Below, one piece after another: positions 31,242 to 38,566 of a DNA stretch of 64,000 nt (position 1 is its first letter; each line of letters starts with the position of its first letter). The notes under the pieces were generated by a model. It searched no databases. It was not told the DNA's origin and saw nothing but the letters and a program-made list of their open reading frames with translations. The position numbers and the translations under genes are program-made. Where the stretch lies: contig NZ_BMRA01000004.1 of NCBI RefSeq assembly GCF_014648395.1, forward strand, positions 295,394-359,393, written 5' to 3'. Origin of the DNA: Micromonospora fulviviridis. GTDB lineage: Bacteria; Actinomycetota; Actinomycetes; Mycobacteriales; Micromonosporaceae.

Positions 31242-32393
31242 TCACAGGCCGGTCACCCCCGCCTCGGCTCGTAGACCGGCGACGATCCCGGGCAGTTCGG
31301 CGAGGAACCGGTCGACGTCCGCCTCGGTGGTCTCCCGGTGCAGCGACACCCGGACGTTTCCGTGCGACAGCACCCCCATCGCCTCCAGCACGTGTGACGG
31401 CCGCAACGTCGAGGAGGTGCACGACGAGCCGGAGGAGACCGCGAAGCCCCGCCGGTCCAGCGCGTGCAGCAGCGCCTCGCCGTCCACGTACAGGCAGGAG
31501 AAGGTGACCAGGTGGGGGAGGCGGTCCACCGGGTCGCCGACGACCTCCACGTCCGGCACCTCGGCGGCCACCCGGGCCCGGATCCGGTCCACCAGGGGCG
31601 CCAGCCGGGCCGCCTCGGCCGCCGCGTCGGCCGCCGCCGCGCGCAGGCTCGCCGCCGCGGCCACCACCGCCGGCAGGTTCACCACCCCCGGGGTACGCCC
31701 CGACTCCCGCTCGTCCGCCGGGAACGGCGACTCCCACCGGGTGCCCTTGCGCACCACCAGCACCCCGACGCCGGGCGGCCCGCCCCACTTGTGCGCGCTG
31801 GCGCTCAGCACCGACCAGCCGGCCGGCAGCGGCGCCCGGCCGGCCAGCTGCGCCGCGTCGACGTACAGCGGCACCCCCGCCTCGGCGCAGAGCTCCGCAG
31901 CCGCGGGCACCGGCTGCACCGTGGCCACCTCGTGACTCGCCCCGATCAGCGCGGCCAGGGCCACCCCGGGCGCGGCCACCGCCGCCGCCCAGGCGTCCAG
32001 GTCCACCCGGCCGAGCCGGTCCACGGGTACGCACACCGCGTCGCCCCCGCCGGCCACGTGCCGTTCCGCGGCGTGCAGCACCGCCGAGTGCTCGATGGCG
32101 GAGTGCACCAGCGCCGCCCCGGCCCGGCGCCGCCCGGACAGGCCGCCGAGCACGGCGGCGTGCGCGGCCGCCGTACCGCTGGGGGTGAAGGAGAGTTCGT
32201 CGGCGCGGACGCCGAGGGTCTGGGCGGCGGCCTCGCGGGCGGCGTCGAGGAGCTGGCGGGCCCGGCGGGCCTGGCCGTACAGCTTGGCCGGGTCGGCCCA
32301 GCCGTCGTCCAGCGCGGCAAGTAGCGCCTGCCGCGCGACCGGGTGCAGCGGGGCGGCGGTGGCCGCGTCCAGGTAGACCGGGTTTGCGCTCAT
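31242..32393 (-). CDS. Cysteine desulfurase (NifS/IscS-like)
   Basis: A 383-aa PLP enzyme of the class V aminotransferase fold. PLP Lys is in SASAHKWGGPPG, the persulfide Cys is in SSGSSCTSSTLRPSHVL, and the His of the PLP pocket is in IGASHEVATVQP. It opens VYLDAATAAPLHP as in NifS relatives. With TusA downstream it probably channels sulfur to tRNA thiolation or molybdenum cofactor rather than acting as the main SUF desulfurase, but no dedicated acceptor is nearby. ATG 32393 has GAGG 7 nt upstream. Confidence 0.92.
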   Translation of the reverse strand: MSANPVYLDAATAAPLHPVARQALLAALDDGWADPAKLYGQARRARQLLDAAREAAAQTLGVRADELSFTPSGTAAAHAAVLGGLSGRRRAGAALVHSAIEHSAVLHAAERHVAGGGDAVCVPVDRLGRVDLDAWAAAVAAPGVALAALIGASHEVATVQPVPAAAELCAEAGVPLYVDAAQLAGRAPLPAGWSVLSASAHKWGGPPGVGVLVVRKGTRWESPFPADERESGRTPGVVNLPAVVAAAASLRAAAADAAAEAARLAPLVDRIRARVAAEVPDVEVVGDPVDRLPHLVTFSCLYVDGEALLHALDRRGFAVSSGSSCTSSTLRPSHVLEAMGVLSHGNVRVSLHRETTEADVDRFLAELPGIVAGLRAEAGVTGL

Positions 32394-32400
32394 GCCACCG

Positions 32401-32473
32401 CCTCGCTCCGCTCCGCGGCGGCGCGAGGCGCCGCGCTGCTGAGTCTGATGGTTCGCTCGCTCCGCTCGCTCAC
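32401..32473. repeat. Dispersed GCGGAGCGAGC-type repeat between the desulfurase and ctaC
   Basis: CTCGCTCCGCTC occurs at 32402-32413 and again within 32455-32473, flanking a 7-bp hairpin (32418-32424 / 32428-32434). I recall AGCGAGCGGAGCGAGCGAAC-like sequences as common dispersed repeats in actinomycetes; the copy number here cannot be judged from one window. Confidence 0.5.
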
Positions 32474-32563
32474 GAACGTTGACGCTAGCGCGCCGGTACG
32501 CCCAAGATCCCCCCGATGGGGGCGGACAGTGACCCCAAGACGGTCAGGCCCGTCATGGTCGAG

Positions 32564-32569
32564 TAATCT
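32564..32569 (+). promoter_or_regulatory. Candidate -10 (TAATCT) for ctaC-ctaF
   Basis: TAATCT in an otherwise GC-rich gap, about 75 nt before GTG 32645. The -35 region (CGGTCA) is weak. Confidence 0.35.
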
Positions 32570-32644
32570 GCGACCGTCGGTGACGCCTTTGCCGTCGGTG
32601 TCGAGCGAAACAATCACCGCGGCGCGCTAGGGAGGCAGGACCAG

Positions 32645-33616
32645 GTGGTCGCAAGGAGTTCGGAGGTACGGCCGTCGGCCGTACGGCACAGCGCTTCCTC
32701 GGGGGCCGGTGGGCGCCGGCGGCGTGGTGCTGGTCGACTCGCCGGGCTCGGTCTCGGTGGAGCCGCGCTGCTGGTTCTGCTCACCGGCTGCGACGTCGGC
32801 AAGACGTTCGGCGGGTTCGGGTGGCCGCAGGGCGGCATCACCCCCGAGTCGCACCGGATGTACGACCTCTGGATCGCGTCCTGCATCGCGGCCCTCGCGG
32901 TCGGCGTGTTCGTCTGGGGCCTGATCTTCTGGTGCGTGATCCGCTACCGGAAGCGCGGCAACGAGCTGCCGGTGCAGACCCGCTACAACCTGCCGATGGA
33001 GTTCCTCTACACCATCGCGCCGATCCTCGTGGTCTCCGTGCTCTTCTACTACACCGCGGTGGTGCAGACCGACGTGGTGAAGGAGTCGAAGAACCCCGAC
33101 GTCACCGTCGAGGTCGTCGCCTTCAAGTGGAACTGGCAGTTCAACTACCGCGACGGCCAGGGCCGCGACGCCAACACCGTCGCCTCGGTGCTGGGCACCA
33201 GCGAGGTCATCCCGGTGCTGGTCCTGCCGAGCGGCAAGTCGATCCGGTTCGAGGAGCAGAGCCGCGACGTCATCCACTCCTTCTGGGTGCCGGAGCTGCT
33301 GTTCAAGCGCGACGTCATGCCGGGCAGCATCCGCAACACCTTCGAGGTCTCCAGCATCGACCAGGAGGGCGCGTTCGTCGGCCGCTGCGCCGAGCTGTGC
33401 GGCAGCTACCACGCCTTCATGAACTTCGAGCTGCGGGTCGTCTCGCCCGAGAAGTACGAGCAGTTCCTGGCCGCCAAGAAGGACGGCAAGTCGACCCAGG
33501 ACGCGCTCTCGGCGATCGGCGAGAACCCGTACGCCACCGAGACGGTGCCGTTCAAGACGCGGCGCAACACTGCCAACTTCAACCCGTCGGACGCGACGGC
33601 CGGCGCGGGAAGCTGA
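32645..33616 (+). CDS. ctaC: Cytochrome c oxidase subunit II (aa3)
   Basis: A 323-aa lipoprotein subunit with the CuA centre. The N terminus is an export signal ending in the lipobox LLTGC (Cys49). Two membrane helices follow (about 85-160). The CuA ligands are in HSFWVPEL and GRCAELCGSYHAFM near residue 247. GGGAGG lies about 9 nt before GTG 32645. The gene is followed at 10 bp by ctaF. Subunit I (ctaD) is not in the window, as is usual for actinobacteria where it lies elsewhere. Confidence 0.96.
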   Translation: MVARSSEVRPSAVRHSASSGAGGRRRRGAGRLAGLGLGGAALLVLLTGCDVGKTFGGFGWPQGGITPESHRMYDLWIASCIAALAVGVFVWGLIFWCVIRYRKRGNELPVQTRYNLPMEFLYTIAPILVVSVLFYYTAVVQTDVVKESKNPDVTVEVVAFKWNWQFNYRDGQGRDANTVASVLGTSEVIPVLVLPSGKSIRFEEQSRDVIHSFWVPELLFKRDVMPGSIRNTFEVSSIDQEGAFVGRCAELCGSYHAFMNFELRVVSPEKYEQFLAAKKDGKSTQDALSAIGENPYATETVPFKTRRNTANFNPSDATAGAGS

Positions 33617-33626
33617 GGAATCCGGC

Positions 33627-34052
33627 ATGAAGACCGAGTGGAAGATCTTCCTCACCATCGCGACGTTCCTCCTCGGCGTGGCCATCCTCTACGGCGCCTG
33701 GACGTACGGCGAGGGCGGCCGGGTCGAGTGGATCGGCACCGTGGCGCTGCTGCTGTCCTTCCTGCTGTGCGCCATGTGCGGCGGCTTCTTCTGGTTCGTC
33801 TCGCGCCGCATCGACCTGCGCCCCGAGGACCGGCCGGACGGCGAGATCGCCGACGGCGCGGGCGAGGTCGGCTTCTTCAGCCCGGGCAGCTACTGGCCGT
33901 TCGGCCTGGCCCTCGCCGCCGCGATCGCCGGTCTCGGCCTGGTCTTCTGGCAGTTCTGGCTGATCGGCCTGGGCCTCGTGACGGTCGTCTTCGCGGCCTG
34001 CGGCCTGCTCTTCGAGTACTACTCCGGCACCCGCCGCACCGCCGAGCACTGA
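33627..34052 (+). CDS. ctaF: Cytochrome c oxidase subunit IV (actinobacterial type)
   Basis: A 141-aa protein with four hydrophobic helices (opening MKTEWKIFLTIATFLLG), matching the actinobacterial subunit IV family of the bcc:aa3 supercomplex. A GAGGA ribosome site precedes ATG 33627. It is cotranscribed with ctaC and ends at a strong nested hairpin. Confidence 0.93.
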   Translation: MKTEWKIFLTIATFLLGVAILYGAWTYGEGGRVEWIGTVALLLSFLLCAMCGGFFWFVSRRIDLRPEDRPDGEIADGAGEVGFFSPGSYWPFGLALAAAIAGLGLVFWQFWLIGLGLVTVVFAACGLLFEYYSGTRRTAEH

Positions 34053-34063
34053 CCCGAAGCATC

Positions 34064-34106
34064 AGCGGAAGGCCCGCAGCCCCTCCGGGGCGGCGGGCCT
34101 TCCGCT
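34064..34106 (+). terminator. Strong nested hairpin after ctaF
   Basis: A 14-bp perfect stem (AGCGGAAGGCCCGC, 34064-34077, with 34093-34106) encloses a further CCCC/GGGG stem. It begins 12 nt after the ctaF stop. Confidence 0.8.
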
Positions 34107-34145
34107 GTTCTGCCCCCTGGGGGAGTCGCCGCCGCCGACCGCCGT

Positions 34146-34202
34146 CGATCATGAGGTTGGCACTGCAATCCGCCGGTTTCGTCCCAGCCAACGTCATGAT
34201 CG
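34146..34202. repeat. Dispersed inverted repeat, copy 2
   Basis: CGATCATGAGGTTGGC (34146-34161) pairs with 34187-34202 with one mismatch around a 25-nt loop. The core matches the element at 4125-4185, differing by AAG to AGG in the left arm and one base in the right. Confidence 0.75.
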
Positions 34203-34218
34203 CCGGGCTGGTTTTGCG

Positions 34219-34265
34219 GATCTTGGACAGCTGTCGTTCGTTATGAACGGTAAGTGTCCAAGATC
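34219..34265. repeat. Inverted repeat GATCTTGGACA with internal CGTTC/GAACG stem
   Basis: Outer arms 34219-34229 and 34255-34265 are exact complements. The inner arms CGTTC (34235-34239) and GAACG (34245-34249) form a second stem. It begins only 17 nt after the previous element and may be another dispersed palindrome family. Confidence 0.7.
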
Positions 34266-34411
34266 GGCGGGCGCGACGCTGGTGCGATGGCTTGGTGCGG
34301 TGAGTGGGCAGCGCTCCCGGGCAGGCGACCCGATGACGTCCGCGGGAGGCGGCGACAGCGCGCTGTGAGGCGGCCGACCGGCGGGGGTCAAGTGGCGGCC
34401 GGGGTCCAGGC

Positions 34412-34690
34412 GGCGGGTTGCCGGGATCGGTGCGTGGGGCAGCCCTTGGCGGGCGACTGGCGAGTGCCTCGGGCGGTGGGGTCGCCGGTCTCGGTCTGTG
34501 GGCTCCGTGGGCGGGGGACCGGCGGGTATCCAGCGCGGTGATCCGCGGGCTTGGGCTGCGGAGAGCCCTGGCTGGCCGACCGGCGGTTGCCCAGCGCGGT
34601 GGGTTGCGGGCTCGGGCTGCGGAGAGCCCTGGGCGACCGCCCCGGTCGGTGTCCAGCGTGGTGGGTTGCCGGGATCGGATGCGGCGCTGT
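34412..34690. repeat. Degenerate 62-bp tandem repeat, about 4.5 copies
   Basis: Units begin with GGTGGGTTGC-like sequence at 34412, 34475, 34537, 34598 and 34660, with lengths 63, 62, 61, 62 and a partial. Shared internal blocks include GGGCTGCGGAGAGCCCTGG and a unit end of CCAGCGC/CCAGCGT. Because the lengths vary around 62, the array is not in frame and is probably non-coding. Confidence 0.8.
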
Positions 34691-34735
34691 CAAAGCCCCA
34701 ACGCGGGGCGCTGTGGCGGCCGTGGTGTCGAGGGG

Positions 34736-34942
34736 TCAGGCGGCGCGGCGGTGGGGCGGCGTGGTGCTGCGGCGGCCGTTCAGGCGTGGCGCGCGGAAGG
34801 CGAACGTGGCGATGAGCACAGCCGCGCCGCAGCCGGTGCAGACCAGCTCGGGGCAGTCGGCGTCGTGCCCGTCGACGCAGGGGGGCGCCTCGAACAGCAC
34901 GACGCCCTCGCAGTCGTCGCAGTAGAGCTCGCGGTCCGACAC
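34736..34942 (-). CDS. Small zinc-ribbon protein
   Basis: A 68-aa protein with two cysteine pairs (CDDC near residue 9 and CTGC near residue 37) plus two extra cysteines and a histidine (PPCVDGHDADCPE). It ends in a basic tail. Most likely a zinc ribbon. GAGGAG lies 6 nt upstream of GTG 34942, a strong ribosome site, so the frame is real despite its size. No function is known. The frame stays open to 35041, but the ribosome site fixes the start here. It is transcribed away from trpD. Confidence 0.75.
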   Translation of the reverse strand: MSDRELYCDDCEGVVLFEAPPCVDGHDADCPELVCTGCGAAVLIATFAFRAPRLNGRRSTTPPHRRAA

Positions 34943-35060
34943 GGGCGTCTCCTCTCGCTCCGGTGCCCGCCGACGGGCGTTGGCGTCATCGGCGGAAAAC
35001 GGAAAATTACTCCCGTGTAGTTTGGCACGCGGGTCCGACAAAACCGGACGGCACCCGGGC

Positions 35061-36107
35061 TCAGAGCGTGCCGGCCACCTCGAGCCAGCGCTCCAGGGCG
35101 GCGGCGGCCGCGCCCGAGTCGATCGACTCGGTCGCCCGGACCAGGCCGGCGCGCAGCGCCTCGTGCAGGTCGCCGTCGAGCGGGCCCTGGGTGGCCAGTG
35201 CGACCGCCGCGTTCACCAGCACCGCGTCGCGGACCGGGCCGGTGTCGCCGGCCAGCAGCCGCCGGACGACCCCCGCGTTGTACGCCGCGTCACCGCCCCG
35301 CAGATCGGCCAGGGTGGCCCGGGGTACCCCGAGTTCCGTCGCGTCCAGCAGCGCCTCCCTGACGGTGCCCTGCTGGGCCACCCAGACGCGGGTCGGCGCG
35401 CCCGTGCTGAACTCGTCCAGCCCGTCCTCGCCGCGTACCACGATGACGGAGTCGCCCCGGGCGGCGAAGACGGCCGCCATCACCGGGGCCATCCGCGGGT
35501 CGAAGCAGCCCACCGCGCCGGCCCGCGGGCGGGCCGGGTTGGTCAGCGGGCCGAGGAAGTTGAACGCGGTGGGCACGCCGATCTCGCGGCGGACCGGCCC
35601 GGTGTGCCGCATGCCGGGGTGGAACCGGGCGGCGAAGCAGAAGCCGATGCCGGCCTCGGTCACGCAGCGGGCCACCTGCTCCGGCTCCAGGTCCAGTGGG
35701 ACGCCCAGGTGTTCGAGCACGTCGGCGGTGCCGCAGGAGGAGGAGGCGGCCCGGTTGCCGTGCTTGACCACACGGACGCCGGCCCCCGCGACCACCAGCG
35801 CGGCCATGGTGGAGATGTTCACCGTGTGGGCGAGGTCGCCGCCGGTGCCCACCACGTCGAGCGCGCCGGCCCGTACCTCCTCGGGCAGCGTCACCGGGAC
35901 GGCCCGGGTCAGCATCGCCTCGACCAGGCCGCCCAGCTCGCCCGGCGTCTCGCCCTTGGTGCGCAGGGCCACGGCGAAGCCGGCGATCTGGGCCGGGGTG
36001 GCCGAGCCGGCCATGATCTCGCCCATCGCCCAGGCGGTGTCGGCGGTGGAGAGCTCCTCGCCGCGCAGCAGCGCGTTGAGCAGAAGCGGCCAGGTCCGTT
36101 CGCCCAT
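35061..36107 (-). CDS. trpD: Anthranilate phosphoribosyltransferase
   Basis: A 348-aa enzyme of tryptophan synthesis that adds phosphoribose to anthranilate. The family motifs are clear: [17 protein letters not shown] near residue 80, [19 protein letters not shown] near residue 108, and [11 protein letters not shown] followed by [16 protein letters not shown] 36107 is chosen because GGGAGG lies 6 nt upstream. In-frame ATGs at 36152 and 36209 lack ribosome sites and sit in a small duplicated stretch. The other trp genes are elsewhere. Confidence 0.95.
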   Translation of the reverse strand: MGERTWPLLLNALLRGEELSTADTAWAMGEIMAGSATPAQIAGFAVALRTKGETPGELGGLVEAMLTRAVPVTLPEEVRAGALDVVGTGGDLAHTVNISTMAALVVAGAGVRVVKHGNRAASSSCGTADVLEHLGVPLDLEPEQVARCVTEAGIGFCFAARFHPGMRHTGPVRREIGVPTAFNFLGPLTNPARPRAGAVGCFDPRMAPVMAAVFAARGDSVIVVRGEDGLDEFSTGAPTRVWVAQQGTVREALLDATELGVPRATLADLRGGDAAYNAGVVRRLLAGDTGPVRDAVLVNAAVALATQGPLDGDLHEALRAGLVRATESIDSGAAAAALERWLEVAGTL

Positions 36108-36140
36108 GGCGGGCCTCCCGAGCGGAGTGTGAGCGGGTGT

Positions 36141-36219
36141 GGCGGCCGTCATCCGGTCCGTGGCGCCGCCGGGCGGCGTGGCGGCCGGATCATGGCCGGC
36201 GGCCGTCATTCGTCCGTGG
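36141..36219. repeat. Direct repeat upstream of trpD
   Basis: GGCGGCCGTCATCCGGTCCG and three following bases (36141-36163) recur at 36198-36219 with one substitution and one deleted base. On the trpD strand each copy carries ATGACGGCCGCC, which creates the two spurious upstream starts. Confidence 0.6.
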
Positions 36220-36256
36220 GCGTCTGACGGCGCGCAGGCCGAATTATGGCCGAAGT

Positions 36257-36286
36257 CGGCGCCACGGCCGCGTCGCCGTGGCGCCG
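36257..36286 (-). terminator. 12-bp perfect hairpin after the receiver-like gene
   Basis: CGGCGCCACGGC (36257-36268) pairs with 36275-36286 around CGCGTC, about 57 nt beyond the stop of the receiver-like gene. Confidence 0.5.
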
Positions 36287-36342
36287 GGACGACGATTCCA
36301 GGTCGCGGCGCGTGCGCCGAGCCCGAGTCGTCGCAGGGTGGC

Positions 36343-36741
36343 TCAGGCCGCGGCGTGCGTGCGCCGCAGCAGCTCGGCGACGGTGGTGCCGGCGGTCACC
36401 GGGTCGAGCGGGTGGGTCAGGGTGGCGTCGACCTCGGCGTACGCGGCCAGCCAACGGTCGGCGGCGCGGGCCAGCACCACGCAGGTCGGCGGGGCGTCGT
36501 CCCGGTCGTCCTTGATCTGGCGGGCGATGCCGAGGCCGCCGCCGGGGCTCGCCTCACCGTCGAGCAGGAGCAGGTCGATCTCGTAGTCGTCGACCAGCCG
36601 GACGCAGGCGGCGTAGTCGGCGGCCTCGACGAACTCGATCTCGAGCCCGGGCGCGGGCCGGGTGCCGACGGCGAGTCGCATCCGGTCACGGACCTTCGGG
36701 TCGTCGCTGTAGAGCAGGACGGTGCAAAGACGATCGCTCAT
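36343..36741 (-). CDS. Degenerate response-regulator receiver protein
   Basis: A 132-aa single-domain protein with the receiver layout: acidic pair in [13 protein letters not shown], a candidate phosphoacceptor in [13 protein letters not shown], and five alternating beta/alpha elements. The usual Ser/Thr after strand 4 is replaced (CVVLARAAD) and the conserved Lys after strand 5 appears to be His (LTHPLDP). There is no output domain. It may act as a phosphorylation-independent partner. A GGGAG ribosome site precedes ATG 36741 by about 10 nt. No histidine kinase is adjacent. Confidence 0.72.
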   Translation of the reverse strand: MSDRLCTVLLYSDDPKVRDRMRLAVGTRPAPGLEIEFVEAADYAACVRLVDDYEIDLLLLDGEASPGGGLGIARQIKDDRDDAPPTCVVLARAADRWLAAYAEVDATLTHPLDPVTAGTTVAELLRRTHAAA

Positions 36742-36832
36742 CGTGACGTGGCTCCCACCTCGTAGCTGCCCGCTGATCGTAGCGGGCGTCACATCCGGCC
36801 GGTCGCCCCGCCCTGGCGTACCCAGGGAGGGG

Positions 36833-37786
36833 CTAGGCGCTGGCCTCCGCGGCGCGCTGGCGGGCCTCCTGGCGGTCGAGCTCGCGGTCCAGCCGGCGGG
36901 CCTCGCGCTCGGACTGCTTGATCCACTGCACGACCAGCACGGCCAGCATGGTGACGCTGACGAACTCGCCGCCGGCCCAGAGCACGCCGCCGGCGACCAC
37001 CTGGTCGTTCCACGGGTCGGACCAGCTCAGGTGCAGCGACGGGTACCAGTCGCCGCCGAGCAGCGTGGTGCTCTGCATGATGGTGAGCCCGAGCACGGTG
37101 TGGAACGGCACGGAGAGCACCATGAGCAGCGCCCGGGCCGGGTACGGCCAGCGCCCGGGCAGCGGGTCCAGGCCGAGCAGCGGCCAGAAGAACACGCAGC
37201 CGGTCATGATGAAGTGCGCGTGGACCAGCTCGTGCGCCCACTCGTGCCGGAGGGTGATCTCGTACAGGCCGGTGAAGTAGAGGGCGAACGGGTTCACCAC
37301 GAAGATGGCGAACGCCACCAGGGGGAAGCTGTAGACCCGGGCGATCCGGCTGTGCACGATCGCCAGCAGCCGCTTGCGTGGGCGTACCGGCAGGGTGCGC
37401 AGGGCGAGCGTCACCGGCGCGCCGAGCGCCAGGAAGATCGGCGCGACCATGGACAGCACCATGTGCTGGACCATGTGCACCGACAGCAGGGTGGTGTCGT
37501 AGGCGCCCAGCCCGCTGACCGTGACCGCGGCGATGCCGCCCAGGCCCGGGAAGAGGAAGCAGACGGTACGGACCACCGGCCAGCGGTCGCCGCGCAGCCG
37601 TAGTCGGTACACCCCGTAGAGGTAGAGACCGGCGGCGAGCACCAGGCCGAGGGCGAGCCAACTGTCCAGCCGGGTCTCGGTCAGGACCCGGGCCACGGTG
37701 AACGGCGGCGGGACCGCCTCGCCCCCCGCCGCGAGTGTCGCCGGGGCCACCGAGGTGGGGGCGAAGATCGGATCGACGTGCAGCAC
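36833..37786 (-). CDS. ctaG: Cytochrome c oxidase assembly protein (CtaG, caa3-type)
   Basis: A 317-aa membrane protein with about seven helices matching the caa3_CtaG family. Conserved histidines are clustered in LLSVHMVQHMVLSMVAP, ELVHAHFIMTGC and LSVPFHTVLGL. The family is implicated in copper delivery or CuA assembly. A cytoplasmic charged tail ends the protein. GTG 37786 lacks a ribosome site and is 7 nt from TACCCT. It is divergent from ctaE, so assembly factor and oxidase genes share one 108-bp promoter region. Confidence 0.9.
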   Translation of the reverse strand: MLHVDPIFAPTSVAPATLAAGGEAVPPPFTVARVLTETRLDSWLALGLVLAAGLYLYGVYRLRLRGDRWPVVRTVCFLFPGLGGIAAVTVSGLGAYDTTLLSVHMVQHMVLSMVAPIFLALGAPVTLALRTLPVRPRKRLLAIVHSRIARVYSFPLVAFAIFVVNPFALYFTGLYEITLRHEWAHELVHAHFIMTGCVFFWPLLGLDPLPGRWPYPARALLMVLSVPFHTVLGLTIMQSTTLLGGDWYPSLHLSWSDPWNDQVVAGGVLWAGGEFVSVTMLAVLVVQWIKQSEREARRLDRELDRQEARQRAAEASA

Positions 37787-37793
37787 GCTTTTC

Positions 37794-37799
37794 AGGGTA
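37794..37799 (-). promoter_or_regulatory. -10 hexamer (TACCCT), leaderless ctaG promoter
   Basis: CTACCCT ends 7 nt before GTG 37786 on the minus strand. The layout is identical to the DUF3043 promoter. Confidence 0.5.
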
Positions 37800-37882
37800 G
37801 GTCAGGCGAAGCGGACGACCCCTATCGGGCCACTGATGGCGCAGGTTTGGCCCCCCGCTGATCGTCGGTCCCGGTCAAGGGC

Positions 37883-37888
37883 AATAAT
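37883..37888 (+). promoter_or_regulatory. -10 hexamer (AATAAT), leaderless ctaE promoter
   Basis: AATAAT matches TATAAT at five of six positions and ends 6 nt before GTG 37895, with no Shine-Dalgarno. Confidence 0.5.
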
Positions 37889-37894
37889 GACCGC

Positions 37895-38494
37895 GTGACT
37901 GCGGCCCCAGCCATTGACAAGAGCCGGATCCACTCCCTGACCCGACCCAACATGGTCAGCGTCGGGACGATCGTGTGGCTCTCCAGCGAACTCATGTTCT
38001 TCGCGGCGCTGTTCGCGATGTACTTCTCGATCCGCGCGGCGGCGCCGGAGCAGTGGGAGAAGCACACCGAGATCCTCAACATCCCCTATGCGACCACCTT
38101 CACGGTGATCCTGGTGCTGTCCTCGGTGACCTGCCAGCTCGGTGTCTTCGCGGCCGAGAAGGGCGACGTCCACGCCCTCCGTCGGTGGTTCACGATCACC
38201 TTCGTGATGGGCCTCATCTTCGTCCTCGGCCAGGCGAACGAGTACCGGAACCTGGTGCACGAGGGCGTCAAGATCAACGAAGACGGTTACGGGTCGATGT
38301 TCTACCTGACGACCGGCTTCCACGGCCTGCACGTGACCGGCGGTCTGGTCGCGTTCGTCATCTTCATGATCCGCACCACCATGGGCCGGTTCACCCCGGC
38401 GCAGGCGACCTCGGCGATCGTCGTGTCCTACTACTGGCACTTCGTCGACGTCGTGTGGATCGGGCTCTACGCCATGATCTACTGGCTCCAGTGA
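37895..38494 (+). CDS. ctaE: Cytochrome c oxidase subunit III
   Basis: A 199-aa membrane subunit with five hydrophobic helices, matching the short bacterial subunit III. Recognisable segments are [31 protein letters not shown], and the C-terminal [14 protein letters not shown]. It heads the ctaE-qcrC-qcrA-qcrB operon, the standard actinobacterial arrangement for the bcc:aa3 supercomplex. The GTG start appears leaderless. Confidence 0.96.
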   Translation: MTAAPAIDKSRIHSLTRPNMVSVGTIVWLSSELMFFAALFAMYFSIRAAAPEQWEKHTEILNIPYATTFTVILVLSSVTCQLGVFAAEKGDVHALRRWFTITFVMGLIFVLGQANEYRNLVHEGVKINEDGYGSMFYLTTGFHGLHVTGGLVAFVIFMIRTTMGRFTPAQATSAIVVSYYWHFVDVVWIGLYAMIYWLQ

Positions 38495-38566
38495 TCTTGG
38501 CGCGTCACGTACCGCGCCGCTGCTCCGTCCCCTGAGACAAGGTCCAACCGGTTAAGGACACAGGTC

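Larger units (their letters stand above)
34053..34735. other. 683-bp gene-free gap rich in repeats
   Basis: No protein gene is supported between ctaF and the zinc-ribbon gene. From left to right the gap holds the ctaF terminator, two different inverted repeats (34146-34202 and 34219-34265), about 145 bp with nothing recognisable, and a degenerate 62-bp tandem repeat (34412-34690). Open frames through it lack ribosome sites and are broken by unit lengths that are not multiples of three. Confidence 0.7.

Noticed and set aside
32390..32617. 75-aa minus-strand open frame upstream of the desulfurase
   Set aside because: It reads through the dispersed GCGGAGCGAGC repeat (SERSER-like peptide), lacks a ribosome site, and runs across the ctaC promoter.
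34388..34693. 101-aa minus-strand open frame over the 62-bp tandem repeat
   Set aside because: Unit lengths of 61-63 bp shift the frame, there is no ribosome site, and the product is Pro/Ser/Arg-rich without resemblance to a family.
36108..36209. Longer trpD starts at ATG 36152 or 36209
   Set aside because: Neither has a ribosome site, and both lie in a duplicated stretch. GGGAGG directs ATG 36107.
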